Of a stretch of 64,000 bases of DNA, positions 1-8,694 are shown in pieces. The stretch's first letter is position 1. Every line of letters starts with the position of its first letter. The notes below the pieces were generated by a model, which saw only the letters and a list, made by a program, of their open reading frames with translations, made no database searches and was not told the DNA's origin. The translations under genes and the position numbers were made by a program. The stretch covers positions 2,704,213 to 2,768,212 of the forward strand of contig NZ_CP007161.1 in assembly GCF_000725285.1 (NCBI RefSeq), written 5' to 3'. The stretch is from Virgibacillus sp. SK37. GTDB taxonomy: Bacteria > Bacillota > Bacilli > Bacillales > Amphibacillaceae.

Positions 1-95
1 GTTTGGCGAATACGTCTTTTTATTTTTTCATACAATTAAAAGGAGTTACCGCTATGATGTCGAAATATGTTATCAGGTATAAAAGGAGGAAAACG

Positions 96-1793
96 ATGGA
101 GACATTTGAAAACTTTGCATATATACGACCTAACATGAAAGAGGAACAGGAGCTTTTTCAGACCTTTCTTGCTAATTTCACCAAAGCCGCTTCCGTTCCA
201 GAAGCAAATAAAGCAATTGAAAAGATAAATGAACAGCGAAATAGACTATCAAGCCTCTTCAATATCGTCTATATACGTTCTTCTATTGATACGAATGATG
301 AATTTTACCAAAAGGAAAGAGATTTTTTTGATGAAGTTGATCCAGAGATAACCGCTTTACAAACTGCTTTTTATAAGAAACTTATTAAATCACCATTTCG
401 TCCTGAATTGGAAAAGCAATGGGGGAAGCAATTATTCCATATTGCCGATTACTCCATTAAAGCCTTTTCGGAAGAGGTTATCCATTTGCTAAAGGAAGAA
501 AATAAATTAACATCCGCATATGCAAAACTGGTTGCATCTGCACAGGTTGAATTTCAAGGCGAAGTTTATACGTTAGCACAACTTGGACCGTTTGCTCAAG
601 ATAAGGATCGAGCAACACGGAAGAAAGCTGTTCAAGCAAGTACAGGCTTTTTTGAAAAGCACCAGGAGAAGTTTGATGAACTATACGACAAGCTTGTTAA
701 AATCAGGCATAAAATTGCTACAACGTTAGGATATAAGAATTTCATAGAACTTGGTTATATTCGGATGCTACGGATTGACTATGATGCAACTATGGTTGAG
801 GTGTTTAGAAAACAAGTACGGGAAGTAATCGTTCCGTTAGTAAGCAAGCTCTATGCAAAACAGAAAGAACGGATTGGAGTCGGGACACTAAAATTTCATG
901 ATGAAAGCTTCAAATTTAAGAACGGAAATGCTAAGCCTAAAGGTGACCCTCACTGGATCATTGAAAATGGCAAAAGAATGTACGAAGAGCTTTCTCCGGA
1001 AACTAAAGATTTCTACCAGTATATGCTTGATCGCCACCTCATGGATTTGGAAGCCAAAAAAGGTAAAGAGGCAGGAGGATATTGTACATTTGTGGAGGAC
1101 TATCAAGCACCTTTTATTTTTGCCAACTTCAATGGTACCTCGGGAGATGTTGATGTGCTAACACATGAGGCCGGCCATGCATTTCAAGTTTATTCCAGCA
1201 GAAATATCGGTATACCAGAATATATTTGGCCAACCTACGAATCTGCAGAGATTCACTCTATGAGTATGGAATTCTTCACATGGCCATGGATGGATCTATT
1301 TTTCAAAGAGGAAACAGACAAATACAAATATACTCATCTAGCGGATGGATTGCAGTTTATTCCGTATGGTGTAGCAGTAGATGAATTTCAACATCAAGTT
1401 TATGAAAATCCGGAATGGACACCAACTGAGCGTAAAAATGCATGGAAGAAGCTTGAGGAAATCTACCTTCCTCACAGAGAATATGAGAACAATGAATACT
1501 TAGCAGCAGGTGGCTTCTGGCAACGCCAAGGTCATATTTACGAAGACCCTTTTTATTATATTGATTATACACTTGCACAAATCTGTGCCTTCCAATTTTG
1601 GAAACGATCGCAAGAAAACTATCAGGAAGCTTGGGAAGATTATTTAAAATTATGTAAATTAGGTGGTTCTAAGTCCTTCCTGGGTTTATTGGAATCAGCA
1701 AACCTGCAGTCACCTTTTAAAGAAGGCACCCTAGAAACAATTGTTAAGACTATTGAGGAATGGCTCGATCAAGTGGATGATACTTCCTTATAA
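96..1793 (+). CDS. M3 family oligoendopeptidase (PepF-like zinc metallopeptidase)
   Basis: Cytoplasmic zinc peptidase that, by family, cleaves short oligopeptides. The thermolysin-type motif HEAGH lies at residues 357-361 (two zinc-ligand histidines and the catalytic Glu). A downstream AEIHSM segment supplies the likely third ligand, Glu385. The 565-residue length fits the family. The ATG at 96 is chosen because AAAAGGAGGAAAACG lies directly upstream and the N-terminus METFENFAYIRPN is typical; the frame is open upstream to position 3, but that part (MANTSFYFF...) looks non-coding. No signal peptide. It ends at a clear terminator, so it is the last gene of its unit; what precedes it is outside the window. 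Family assignment is firm; the substrate is unknown. Confidence 0.93.
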   Translation: METFENFAYIRPNMKEEQELFQTFLANFTKAASVPEANKAIEKINEQRNRLSSLFNIVYIRSSIDTNDEFYQKERDFFDEVDPEITALQTAFYKKLIKSPFRPELEKQWGKQLFHIADYSIKAFSEEVIHLLKEENKLTSAYAKLVASAQVEFQGEVYTLAQLGPFAQDKDRATRKKAVQASTGFFEKHQEKFDELYDKLVKIRHKIATTLGYKNFIELGYIRMLRIDYDATMVEVFRKQVREVIVPLVSKLYAKQKERIGVGTLKFHDESFKFKNGNAKPKGDPHWIIENGKRMYEELSPETKDFYQYMLDRHLMDLEAKKGKEAGGYCTFVEDYQAPFIFANFNGTSGDVDVLTHEAGHAFQVYSSRNIGIPEYIWPTYESAEIHSMSMEFFTWPWMDLFFKEETDKYKYTHLADGLQFIPYGVAVDEFQHQVYENPEWTPTERKNAWKKLEEIYLPHREYENNEYLAAGGFWQRQGHIYEDPFYYIDYTLAQICAFQFWKRSQENYQEAWEDYLKLCKLGGSKSFLGLLESANLQSPFKEGTLETIVKTIEEWLDQVDDTSL

Positions 1794-1802
1794 TGGATAG
1801 GC

Positions 1803-1835
1803 AAAGCAGTCACAACTGGGTGGCTGCTTTTTGTT
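1803..1835 (+). terminator. Rho-independent terminator after the M3 peptidase
   Basis: An 11-bp stem (AAAGCAGTCAC with GTGGCTGCTTT, one G-U pair) with a short loop is followed by TTGTTTT. Confidence 0.8.
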
Positions 1836-1902
1836 TTACCTGCATTTACTTGCTTATTGTGCTAGACTTTTTCTATAACCAACAGGAAAAGGAGCCACAA
1901 GA

Positions 1903-2688
1903 ATGACGTATAAGATACTTTTTTTAGATATAGATGGGACCATACTGAAACCAGATCACACATATGAAACAACTACCAAAAATGCAATTATTCAAGTGAA
2001 AGATCAAGGTATTGAGGTATTCCTGGCAACTGGCCGACCACTTCATGAAGTCGAAGAACTGGCAAGTGATTTGGGGATAACTTCCTATATAGGCTATAAT
2101 GGAGCATTTGCTGTTTATCAAAATGAAACAATTATAAATGAACCAATGCCAAGAAGATCTGTAGAGGAATTTCTTCAAATATCTAAAGAATTTCAGCATG
2201 ATATGGTACTTTACTCTAGGGATAAGAATTATTTTACTTCCCTGGAAAAAGAAGTCGTACAAAAATTCATCGACACATTCCAACTAGTGAAAAATGATAC
2301 ACTTCATGATGGAGTCTTGAGTGATATATTGGGTGCAACTGTGATTAATGTTAGTGAAGGTCAAGCTCAAAATTATGAAATAGAGGCAGATATAAGGCTT
2401 TCTCCTGTCAATGTAGAAGGGGCACAGAATAGCTATGACATAATTCGTAAACAAGTAAATAAAGGCGAAGCAGTAAAAAAATTGCTCGAAAAATTAGAAA
2501 TACCTAAGGAAGAAGCCATCGCATTTGGTGATGGAATGAATGACAAAGAAATGTTAATGGCAGTTGGGGAAGGTTTTGCAATGAGCGACGGACATCCAGA
2601 TCTCCTCCAATATGCTAAATATCAAACTACTGCAGTGACTGATTCAGGAATATACAACGGTTTAAAAAAATTGGGCTTAGTAAAATAG
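1903..2688 (+). CDS. Cof-type HAD-superfamily hydrolase (sugar-phosphate phosphatase type)
   Basis: Soluble HAD-IIB phosphatase of 261 residues. Motif I is FLDIDGT, with nucleophile Asp9 and general acid Asp11. Motif IV is GDGMND around residues 209-214. Between them lies the long alpha/beta cap typical of the Cof/YkrA/YwpJ group. Relatives hydrolyse sugar phosphates, flavin mononucleotide or pyridoxal phosphate, and the sequence does not tell which applies here. The start follows AGGAAAAGGAG at a good distance. It is a single-gene unit between two terminators, with a GC-neutral 110-bp gap upstream, so context gives no further clue. Confidence 0.9.
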   Translation: MTYKILFLDIDGTILKPDHTYETTTKNAIIQVKDQGIEVFLATGRPLHEVEELASDLGITSYIGYNGAFAVYQNETIINEPMPRRSVEEFLQISKEFQHDMVLYSRDKNYFTSLEKEVVQKFIDTFQLVKNDTLHDGVLSDILGATVINVSEGQAQNYEIEADIRLSPVNVEGAQNSYDIIRKQVNKGEAVKKLLEKLEIPKEEAIAFGDGMNDKEMLMAVGEGFAMSDGHPDLLQYAKYQTTAVTDSGIYNGLKKLGLVK

Positions 2689-2706
2689 TAAATGTGTAAA
2701 AAAATG

Positions 2707-2744
2707 AAAAGGTATTGGACCTGTTGGCTCAATACCTTTTTTTA
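2707..2744. terminator. Bidirectional terminator between the HAD phosphatase and tctA
   Basis: Stem AAAAGGTATTG / CAATACCTTTT with a 12-nt loop. A T-run follows on the plus strand and the matching A-run on the left serves the minus strand. It separates two convergent genes. Confidence 0.85.
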
Positions 2745-2762
2745 CATTATTTAACTAAACAA

Positions 2763-4250
2763 CTACACACGGCGCTTTCTTAGTAGTTTTATTAATGGGA
2801 AAATAAAGGATAAGAAAGCGATGATAAGTAAAGTAAGTGCAATTGGTTCTTGTACGAAAATAGACAGGCTTCCATTAGAAATTGTTAATGATTGTCTGAA
2901 GGCTTGCTCCATCATTCCTCCAAGAATAAACGCTAAAATAAATGGTGGAGCCGGAAAAGCATAAAGCCTCATTATAAACCCAACCACCCCAAATAATAAT
3001 AGCATATACAGATCAAATGTATTAAAACTGATAGCATACACACCTATAATACTAAACATAATCACAAGAGATATCAGCAGCGGGCGCGGAATCTTAAGTA
3101 CCTTGGCAATATAAGGAATTAAAGGCAAATTTAAGATTAATAGAAACACGTTACCAATGTACATACTTGCAATGATGCCCCAGAATATCTCCGGCCGGTC
3201 TGTCATTAGCAAAGGGCCCGGCTGTACACCTAAAACAAGAAAGGCGCCAAGCATTACAGCAGTGGTTCCTGAACCAGGTATACCTAAACTTAATAGGGGA
3301 ACAAATGCACCACTTGTAGCAGCATTATTTGCTGTTTCTGGTGCTGCCACTCCTTTAATAGATCCTTTGCCAAATTCCTCTGGATGCTTTGCTATTTTCT
3401 TTTCAGTTATGTAGGCAATAAATGAAGCTATCGTCGCTCCAGCCCCAGGTAGCACTCCAAGTATAAAACCAAGAAAGGACTGACGCGTCATAGGTCCGCT
3501 CATTTCTTCAAACTCTTTTTTGGTTATTCGCAAACTGCCCAGTTTATGCGCGTTTTCCATCGATAAATCTTTTCGATTAATAACTAGTGAGCAAACTTCT
3601 GCTAATGCGAATAAACCTAATGCAATGACTAGAAAATCCAACCCTTCTAGTAAATTAACATTTCCAAAGGTAAAACGTTGCGTTCCTGTTTGTGCATCAA
3701 TACCAATTGTCACAACCATAAACCCAACCACTGCAGATATCAAAGCTTTAATTGTTGATCCTTCAGAAAGACTTGTTATTGCCGTTAGACCCATAAACAT
3801 TAACGCAAAATAGGCTGGTGGACCAAAGGAAATAGCGACACTTGATAGTACGGGTGCAAGTAACATTAATAATACGACACTCACAGTTCCACCAACGAAG
3901 GAGGATATGGCTGCAATTGCTAAAGCTTTTCCAGCTTTTCCCTGCTGTGCCATTGGGTAACCATCAAATGATGTAGCTACCGTTCCAGATACTCCGGGCG
4001 CATTTAATAAAATGGATGATGTAGAGCCTCCAAAAATGGCACCATAGTAGACCCCTGCCATCATTACCAATGCTGAGGTGGGATCCATCCCGAAAGTAAC
4101 TGGGATCATTACTGCAATAGCACTTATTGGTCCCAGTCCTGGCATCATACCAATAAACGTTCCTACAAAGACGCCAATTAATACATATAAAATTCCCTGC
4201 ATGCTGAATGCAACTTGAAAACCGGTCATAATTCCTTCTATTGAACCCAT
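2763..4250 (-). CDS. tctA: Tripartite tricarboxylate transporter large permease (TctA family)
   Basis: Integral membrane subunit of a binding-protein-dependent secondary transporter for tricarboxylates or related carboxylates. It is 495 residues long with about 11-12 hydrophobic segments. The N-terminal half carries the glycine/proline-rich GMMPGLGPISA and GGSTSSILLNAPG signatures, and a second GVLPGAGATIASF repeat lies in the middle, as in all TctA proteins. It starts 12 bp after tctB and follows tctC-tctB on the same strand, giving the standard C-B-A order. The last codons overlap nothing and the unit ends at a bidirectional terminator. The substrate cannot be read from sequence; citrate, tartrate and other carboxylates are known for relatives. 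Confidence 0.95.
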   Translation of the reverse strand: MGSIEGIMTGFQVAFSMQGILYVLIGVFVGTFIGMMPGLGPISAIAVMIPVTFGMDPTSALVMMAGVYYGAIFGGSTSSILLNAPGVSGTVATSFDGYPMAQQGKAGKALAIAAISSFVGGTVSVVLLMLLAPVLSSVAISFGPPAYFALMFMGLTAITSLSEGSTIKALISAVVGFMVVTIGIDAQTGTQRFTFGNVNLLEGLDFLVIALGLFALAEVCSLVINRKDLSMENAHKLGSLRITKKEFEEMSGPMTRQSFLGFILGVLPGAGATIASFIAYITEKKIAKHPEEFGKGSIKGVAAPETANNAATSGAFVPLLSLGIPGSGTTAVMLGAFLVLGVQPGPLLMTDRPEIFWGIIASMYIGNVFLLILNLPLIPYIAKVLKIPRPLLISLVIMFSIIGVYAISFNTFDLYMLLLFGVVGFIMRLYAFPAPPFILAFILGGMMEQAFRQSLTISNGSLSIFVQEPIALTLLIIAFLSFIFPLIKLLRKRRV

Positions 4251-4262
4251 TTTCTACCTCCT

Positions 4263-4721
4263 CTAAAATGGTAATATGCCTGGTGGTAAACTGATTTTTA
4301 GAAATTGAGTAAATGTGATATACATGAATAAGGGAAATAGAATGGCAACAATCAAATTGGTAACATGTTTTCTATAACCTAAAAATAAAGAACAAAAGAA
4401 AATAAATATTGCTGTAGTTACAACAAAACCCAGTATTTCTAATAGAGTAATATAAAGAAAAACGAAGGCAAATACGGCTAATAAAGCACCAATATCTTTT
4501 CTGGGAATATTTCTTCTTGCTTTCTGTTCCTGTGTCTCTGAATCCTTTGCAAAAAAGAGACATATTGCTAAACCTACTAATAAGAAACCAAGTCCTTTTG
4601 GTATGACATCAGCATCAACCGGAGTATAGGGGTAAGTTGGCAATTGGTATGCAAGCACAAGGTATCCGATAGCTAAGAGAAGAAGCACGCAGCTGACTCG
4701 TTTGTTTAATGTATTTAGCAT
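4263..4721 (-). CDS. tctB: Tripartite tricarboxylate transporter small permease (TctB family)
   Basis: Small membrane subunit (152 residues) with four predicted hydrophobic segments (about residues 8-26, 41-57, 75-107 in two spans, and 115-145). Sequence is poorly conserved in this family, so the call rests on size, topology and position between tctC and tctA. The gap to tctA is 12 bp, which indicates translational coupling. An 81-bp gap with a hairpin separates it from tctC. Confidence 0.88.
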   Translation of the reverse strand: MLNTLNKRVSCVLLLLAIGYLVLAYQLPTYPYTPVDADVIPKGLGFLLVGLAICLFFAKDSETQEQKARRNIPRKDIGALLAVFAFVFLYITLLEILGFVVTTAIFIFFCSLFLGYRKHVTNLIVAILFPLFMYITFTQFLKISLPPGILPF

Positions 4722-4765
4722 AATGACACCACCTCTTATTTTTTCTTCTTATTAAAAACAAAGGG

Positions 4766-4791
4766 AAGTTAATGAGGTATCCATTAACTTC
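4766..4791 (-). promoter_or_regulatory. Intercistronic hairpin between tctC and tctB
   Basis: A perfect 10-bp stem (GAAGTTAATG / CATTAACTTC) with a 6-nt loop lies just after tctC on the coding strand, followed by CCTTTGTTTTTA. Such hairpins after a solute-binding-protein gene commonly act as partial terminators or mRNA 3' stabilisers that raise binding-protein levels over permease levels. The role here is inferred. Confidence 0.55.
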
Positions 4792-4802
4792 TCCTCTTCT
4801 AC

Positions 4803-5810
4803 TTATTTAGATAGATTTAATTCATCCAATAATGATTTGATTTCTTCTTTTTGCTTGTCTAAAAATGTGTTATATTCTTCACTACTCATATACATTTCAT
4901 CCCAGCCATATTGTTTGCGAATTTCAGCGAACTCTTCTGATTCACTTAATTTCTTAAACTTCTCTTCATAATATTTTATTGCGTTTTCATCCATGTTAGG
5001 AGGTCCAAAAAAACCTCTCCAATTAACAAACGTTGCGTCTATTCCCTGCTCCTTAGCAGTAGGGAACTCTTCCAACACTTCTCCTTCCAGCCTTTCTTCA
5101 GACGTTACGCCCAACACTTTAATTGTTCCTGCCTTTACTTGCTCTACTGTTTCAGAGACCCCTGTTGAAAATACATCCACACTACCATTGAGTAGTTGAG
5201 TGAGACCTACACCATCCTGATCGGACACATATTTAATTTTTGAAATATCTACCCCAGCTGCTTTAGCTATTTGAACAAATTGAATATGATCCATACTTCC
5301 AGGTGAAGAAGTTCCGACAACGGTAATGCTTTCAGGATCTTTCTTCATATCTTCAAATAACTCATTTAAGTTGTCCCATTTTGCATCTTTAGCAACAGCA
5401 AATGCTGCATAATCAGCAATCATATTAGCAAGTGGTGTAAAATCTTCATGTCCATACTCAGATTGTCCATTTAACGGAATAAGTACAATTGGAGGTGAAG
5501 CTACGAATAAGTTATAAGGGCTAGCATCATGTCCTGCTACATAGGCCCACCCTACAGCACCTCCGCCTCCGGGCTTATTTACAACTCCAATATCCTGTTC
5601 TATGATACCCGTTTCATTGAAGACTTTTGCTGCCATTCTTGCAGTAGTATCCCAACCACCACCAGCTCCAGCCGGCGCAACTAGCTCGATTGGCTTTTCC
5701 GGCTCCCAGCTTTTCTGATCTTTTCCGCTTGTTTCTTTCGATTCAGATGCACAGGCTGTCGTAACGATTACAAAACAAAATAGTAGTAATACAAAAAGTA
5801 TCTTTTTCAA
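4803..5810 (-). CDS. tctC: Tripartite tricarboxylate transporter substrate-binding lipoprotein (TctC family)
   Basis: Extracytoplasmic binding protein of 335 residues. The N-terminus MKKILFVLLLFCF then VTTAC gives a lipoprotein signal with Cys20 as the likely lipidated residue; the lipobox is slightly degenerate (Thr at -3). The mature part shows the family signatures PGGGGAVGW and AGAGGGWDTTARM, which line the carboxylate-binding cleft. First gene of the tctCBA operon; a CitA/CitB-type two-component system lies upstream on the same strand, with a candidate cre site between. This suggests induction by the substrate and repression by preferred carbon sources. Substrate is unknown. Confidence 0.93.
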   Translation of the reverse strand: MKKILFVLLLFCFVIVTTACASESKETSGKDQKSWEPEKPIELVAPAGAGGGWDTTARMAAKVFNETGIIEQDIGVVNKPGGGGAVGWAYVAGHDASPYNLFVASPPIVLIPLNGQSEYGHEDFTPLANMIADYAAFAVAKDAKWDNLNELFEDMKKDPESITVVGTSSPGSMDHIQFVQIAKAAGVDISKIKYVSDQDGVGLTQLLNGSVDVFSTGVSETVEQVKAGTIKVLGVTSEERLEGEVLEEFPTAKEQGIDATFVNWRGFFGPPNMDENAIKYYEEKFKKLSESEEFAEIRKQYGWDEMYMSSEEYNTFLDKQKEEIKSLLDELNLSK

Positions 5811-5865
5811 AAATAACTCCCCCTCTTTTCTTAAGTAACATAAATATAATTTAATTTTTCTGATT

Positions 5866-5879
5866 TGTAACCGTTACCA
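5866..5879 (-). promoter_or_regulatory. Candidate CcpA binding site (cre) upstream of tctC
   Basis: The sequence TGTAACCGTTACCA matches the Bacillus cre consensus TGWAANCGNTNWCA at 13 of 14 positions and is nearly palindromic. It lies 56 bp upstream of the tctC start, a position compatible with carbon catabolite repression. Binding is inferred. Confidence 0.6.
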
Positions 5880-5909
5880 AAATAAAGTCTACAATGTTTT
5901 TTATGTCTA

Positions 5910-5927
5910 TTTTGTTCATTTTGTTCA
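5910..5927. repeat. Direct repeat TTTTGTTCA x2 upstream of tctC (possible response-regulator site)
   Basis: Two adjacent perfect 9-bp direct repeats (TTTTGTTCA) lie about 100 bp upstream of tctC, beyond the candidate cre site. Tandem half-sites at this distance are typical of response-regulator binding, and the neighbouring CitB-type regulator is the obvious candidate. This is an inference from position only. Confidence 0.3.
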
Positions 5928-5975
5928 TGAGATCGGATTGAATTATTTAAGAAGTTTTTTATCCTTTATCACAAT

Positions 5976-6013
5976 AAAAACGTATAGAGATTGATTTATC
6001 TCTATACGTTTTT
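5976..6013 (-). terminator. Terminator of the two-component operon, overlapping the regulator stop codon
   Basis: A perfect 15-bp stem (AAAAACGTATAGAGA / TCTCTATACGTTTTT) with an 8-nt loop. The TAG stop codon of the response regulator (6004-6002) lies inside the stem. A/T runs on both sides make it usable in both directions. Confidence 0.88.
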
Positions 6014-6697
6014 ATTATTTATTATTTTGTTATAATGATATTTTCGCTCTGGCCTACCAACAATACCGTACTCCAACTCAGCAGTAACGCGGCCTACTGA
6101 TATTAAATATTCCAGATACCTTCTAGCAGTTGTTCTTGACACACCTATTTTTTTACCGGTTTCTTCTGCGGTTAATCCCTCACCAAACGCTTCCATAATT
6201 TCCTCAACCTTTTTTAATGTTAATGGGTCAATACCTTTTGGTGTAACCTCCTCTTCTAACATTAGCTTTTGTTTGCCGAGTAATTCATCAAGGAAGGTTT
6301 GGTCAATTTCCTCCTGATTCGCCATTTTTATTTTCATCGTTTTATAGCGTTCTATCGTCTCCATAAATTGATTCAATTTTACTGGCTTTAAAATATAGTC
6401 AAACACTCCATTTCGAATAGATTCTTCAACAATGTCTTTTTCTGCGGCAGCGGAAATAATAATAATATCCAGTTCAGGATTTATTTTCCTTAAATCTCGA
6501 ATGATTTCATTGCCCTGCTGGTCTGGCATAAAAACATCCAACAGTAGCAAGTCTACTTCTTTTTCACTAACAAAATCTAATGTTTCTTGACCGTTTAGTG
6601 CCTTCCCGACAACCTGGAAGCCGGTAATTTTTTCTAAGAACTTCTCGTGAATATTCGCAATCCGAAAATCATCTTCAGCTATCAATACGTGAAGCAT
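6002..6697 (-). CDS. CitB/DcuR-type response regulator
   Basis: DNA-binding response regulator of 231 residues, partner of the adjacent kinase. The receiver domain covers about residues 1-120: acidic pair EDD at 8-10, phospho-acceptor Asp54 in LLLLDVFMPD and conserved Lys in YILKPVKL. The C-terminal region carries a helix-turn-helix (LTAEETGKKIGVSRTTARRY) of the kind used by CitB/CitT regulators of carboxylate transport. The ATG at 6697 is preferred over an upstream in-frame start because GGGAGG sits 9-14 bases before it and the protein begins directly at the receiver (MLHVLIAEDD). It overlaps the end of the kinase gene by 23 bp. Likely target: tctCBA. Confidence 0.92.
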   Translation of the reverse strand: MLHVLIAEDDFRIANIHEKFLEKITGFQVVGKALNGQETLDFVSEKEVDLLLLDVFMPDQQGNEIIRDLRKINPELDIIIISAAAEKDIVEESIRNGVFDYILKPVKLNQFMETIERYKTMKIKMANQEEIDQTFLDELLGKQKLMLEEEVTPKGIDPLTLKKVEEIMEAFGEGLTAEETGKKIGVSRTTARRYLEYLISVGRVTAELEYGIVGRPERKYHYNKIINNKNV

Positions 6698-8282
6698 TGT
6701 TTTGCCCTCCCAGTTTAGGTATAAATACTGTAAATATTGCCCCGCCATTCTCCTGATTAGATACTTCTATTTGGCCTCCAAGTTCAGTTATCGCTTTCTT
6801 CACAATATAAAGTCCATATCCTCTATCTTCTTTTGTTTTTGTTGTAAAGCCCTGATCAAATATCGTATTGAACACATCTTCTCGTATACCAGTACCACTA
6901 TCAGCTATTTCAAAGATAATATCTTCTCCAGCATCCGTAGTAAAAAAGGTCACTTCCTTTGTAGATGTTGTTTCAACCGCCTCGAACGCATTGTCTATAA
7001 GGTTCCCCAATATAGTAATTAACTTTGACACACTTAACTGTGCTGGCAATGCCTCAAGATAGCTTTCATCATCAATAATAAGATCAATTTTTTTCTCCGA
7101 AGCCTTACCAAATTTCCCTAATAAAATCGCTTGGACGGTTCGGTCTCTTATCTGTTGAAGCAATATTCGATTTTTAGTTAAATTCATTTGTGATTCTGTT
7201 TGAATGAGCTCGATTGCCTCATCATAATAACCGAGCTGTAATAATCCTGATAATACATATAGCTTGTTTGTATATTCGTGGGTTTGTGCCCTTAAATCCT
7301 CAGAGTATTTTTTCACCTCAGACAATGTGTTAATCATTTCATTTAATTCTGTTTTATCACGAAAGCTTGATACCACACCTACTACCCGATTATTCTCATA
7401 AATGGGAGTCCGATTTACAATCACAGGCCGATGGTTTAACACCATTTCTTCATTGATCATTACCTGACCAGTTGATAATACATCGTACATTTTTGTATTA
7501 GGAAAGACTTCTTCAATTTTTTTCGTACGTAAATCTCCCTGCAGATCTAACAGTTTACGAGCAGAATCATTTAATAAGTTGATTCTTCCTTCTTCATCTA
7601 TTGCTACTATTCCTTCCTTCACAGATGCAAGAATTGCTTCGCGATCTCGATACAAAGAATATATTTGATGTGGCTCCAAGCCTAACGTATCATTTCGGAT
7701 ATCCTTTGCAAGCAAAATTCCACCAATCCCACCAATTAGAAGAACGATAGAAGATATTCCGCTTATCGTTAGTAGCTTGCTAGCAATAATCGACCTTATA
7801 TCTTCTACGAGAAAACCTACGGAGACAATTCCAATAATGTCACCAGCATCATTAAATACAGGAGCTTTACCTCTTAATGATGGGCCAAGACTTCCAACTG
7901 CCTTAGATATGTAATATTTACCTTCAATTAAAGCCCTATCATTATCTCCCCCTACCATTTTTCTTCCTATTTTTTCGGGGTCGGGATGAGCAACTCTGAT
8001 ACTATCACTATTTCCGACCACCACAAATTCAGCTCCAGTAAACTTTTTCACCTCATCTGCAATGGATTGGACAATTATCTCCGGCTGCTGTCCTTGAAGT
8101 GCATTTCTAACTGAAGGCATGAAAGAGATCGTTCGAGCAGCCTGTAAAGCTCTTTCCCCCATTTGTTCCTCTACTTCCTTAGACTCAAGATAGCCATTTA
8201 TGGCTGTAATAGCAATGATAACAAATAAAATCAGACTAATTATGAGGACTAGTATCTTTGTTTGTAAAGAGATTTTTCTCAT
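6675..8282 (-). CDS. CitA/DcuS-type sensor histidine kinase
   Basis: Membrane sensor of 535 residues. TM1 is at about residues 8-30, an extracytoplasmic Cache/PAS-like sensing domain at 31-170 and TM2 at about 171-193. A cytoplasmic PAS domain follows at about 210-320, then a SpoB-type dimerisation helix with the probable phospho-acceptor His335 in the segment RAQTHEYTNKL. The ATPase domain has N-box NLIDNAFEA and G-box DSGTGIRED. This layout is typical of kinases that sense citrate, C4-dicarboxylates or tricarboxylates. Being directly upstream of its regulator and of tctCBA argues for sensing the Tct substrate. Transcribed divergently from glpT. Confidence 0.92.
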   Translation of the reverse strand: MRKISLQTKILVLIISLILFVIIAITAINGYLESKEVEEQMGERALQAARTISFMPSVRNALQGQQPEIIVQSIADEVKKFTGAEFVVVGNSDSIRVAHPDPEKIGRKMVGGDNDRALIEGKYYISKAVGSLGPSLRGKAPVFNDAGDIIGIVSVGFLVEDIRSIIASKLLTISGISSIVLLIGGIGGILLAKDIRNDTLGLEPHQIYSLYRDREAILASVKEGIVAIDEEGRINLLNDSARKLLDLQGDLRTKKIEEVFPNTKMYDVLSTGQVMINEEMVLNHRPVIVNRTPIYENNRVVGVVSSFRDKTELNEMINTLSEVKKYSEDLRAQTHEYTNKLYVLSGLLQLGYYDEAIELIQTESQMNLTKNRILLQQIRDRTVQAILLGKFGKASEKKIDLIIDDESYLEALPAQLSVSKLITILGNLIDNAFEAVETTSTKEVTFFTTDAGEDIIFEIADSGTGIREDVFNTIFDQGFTTKTKEDRGYGLYIVKKAITELGGQIEVSNQENGGAIFTVFIPKLGGQNNASRIDS

Positions 8283-8444
8283 TCTACAAAACCTTTCTAT
8301 AACCTAACCTGGTTATTTTATTTCTCTACATACAGTATAGTTCAAGCTTTTATAGATTTATAGACTAATTTTTTAGTGTAGACAATGAATCTATGTCTAT
8401 CAAGAAGAACTTCTATTTCTATTTATAATGTTTTCATGTATGCG

Positions 8445-8473
8445 TTGACATTTTTCAAATAATCATTTATTCT
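8445..8473 (+). promoter_or_regulatory. Candidate SigA promoter for glpT
   Basis: TTGACA (8445-8450), 17-bp spacer, TATTCT (8468-8473). The predicted start at about 8480 gives an unusually long leader of about 215 nt before glpT. Confidence 0.6.
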
Positions 8474-8479
8474 TAATTC

Positions 8480-8694
8480 TACAAGTTAAGAGGTAGCGGA
8501 GACGAGGAGACCATACTATTTATATACCTTCCTTTTGGGATGTATATGTTTTATTATGGATTTTTTGTGTTGGATCCAATCTACTTACCTAATGACTTTA
8601 GCTTTAATAACGGAGGAGGGGCAGCTTACCATTATATTAATGGGATTTTTGGGAGTTTGTTTTCTATTTTTATATACACCAAGGAGGAGCTTTT
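8480..8694 (+). other. Long glpT leader with open frames of unknown meaning
   Basis: The 412-bp gap between the kinase gene and glpT holds the promoter at 8445 and then a long leader. One frame is open from 8490 to a stop at 8711, inside glpT; from the ATG at 8556 it would encode 51 residues with two hydrophobic stretches ending [12 protein letters not shown]. No good ribosome binding site precedes that ATG, and a second frame is also open across much of the stretch, so a real small gene is doubtful. A purine-rich GGAGGAGGGG at 8612 is 27 bases from any useful start. No known riboswitch or antiterminator element was recognised. Confidence 0.3.

Noticed and set aside
3-95. N-terminal extension of the M3 peptidase frame
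   Set aside because: The family N-terminus and a perfect ribosome site place the start at 96.
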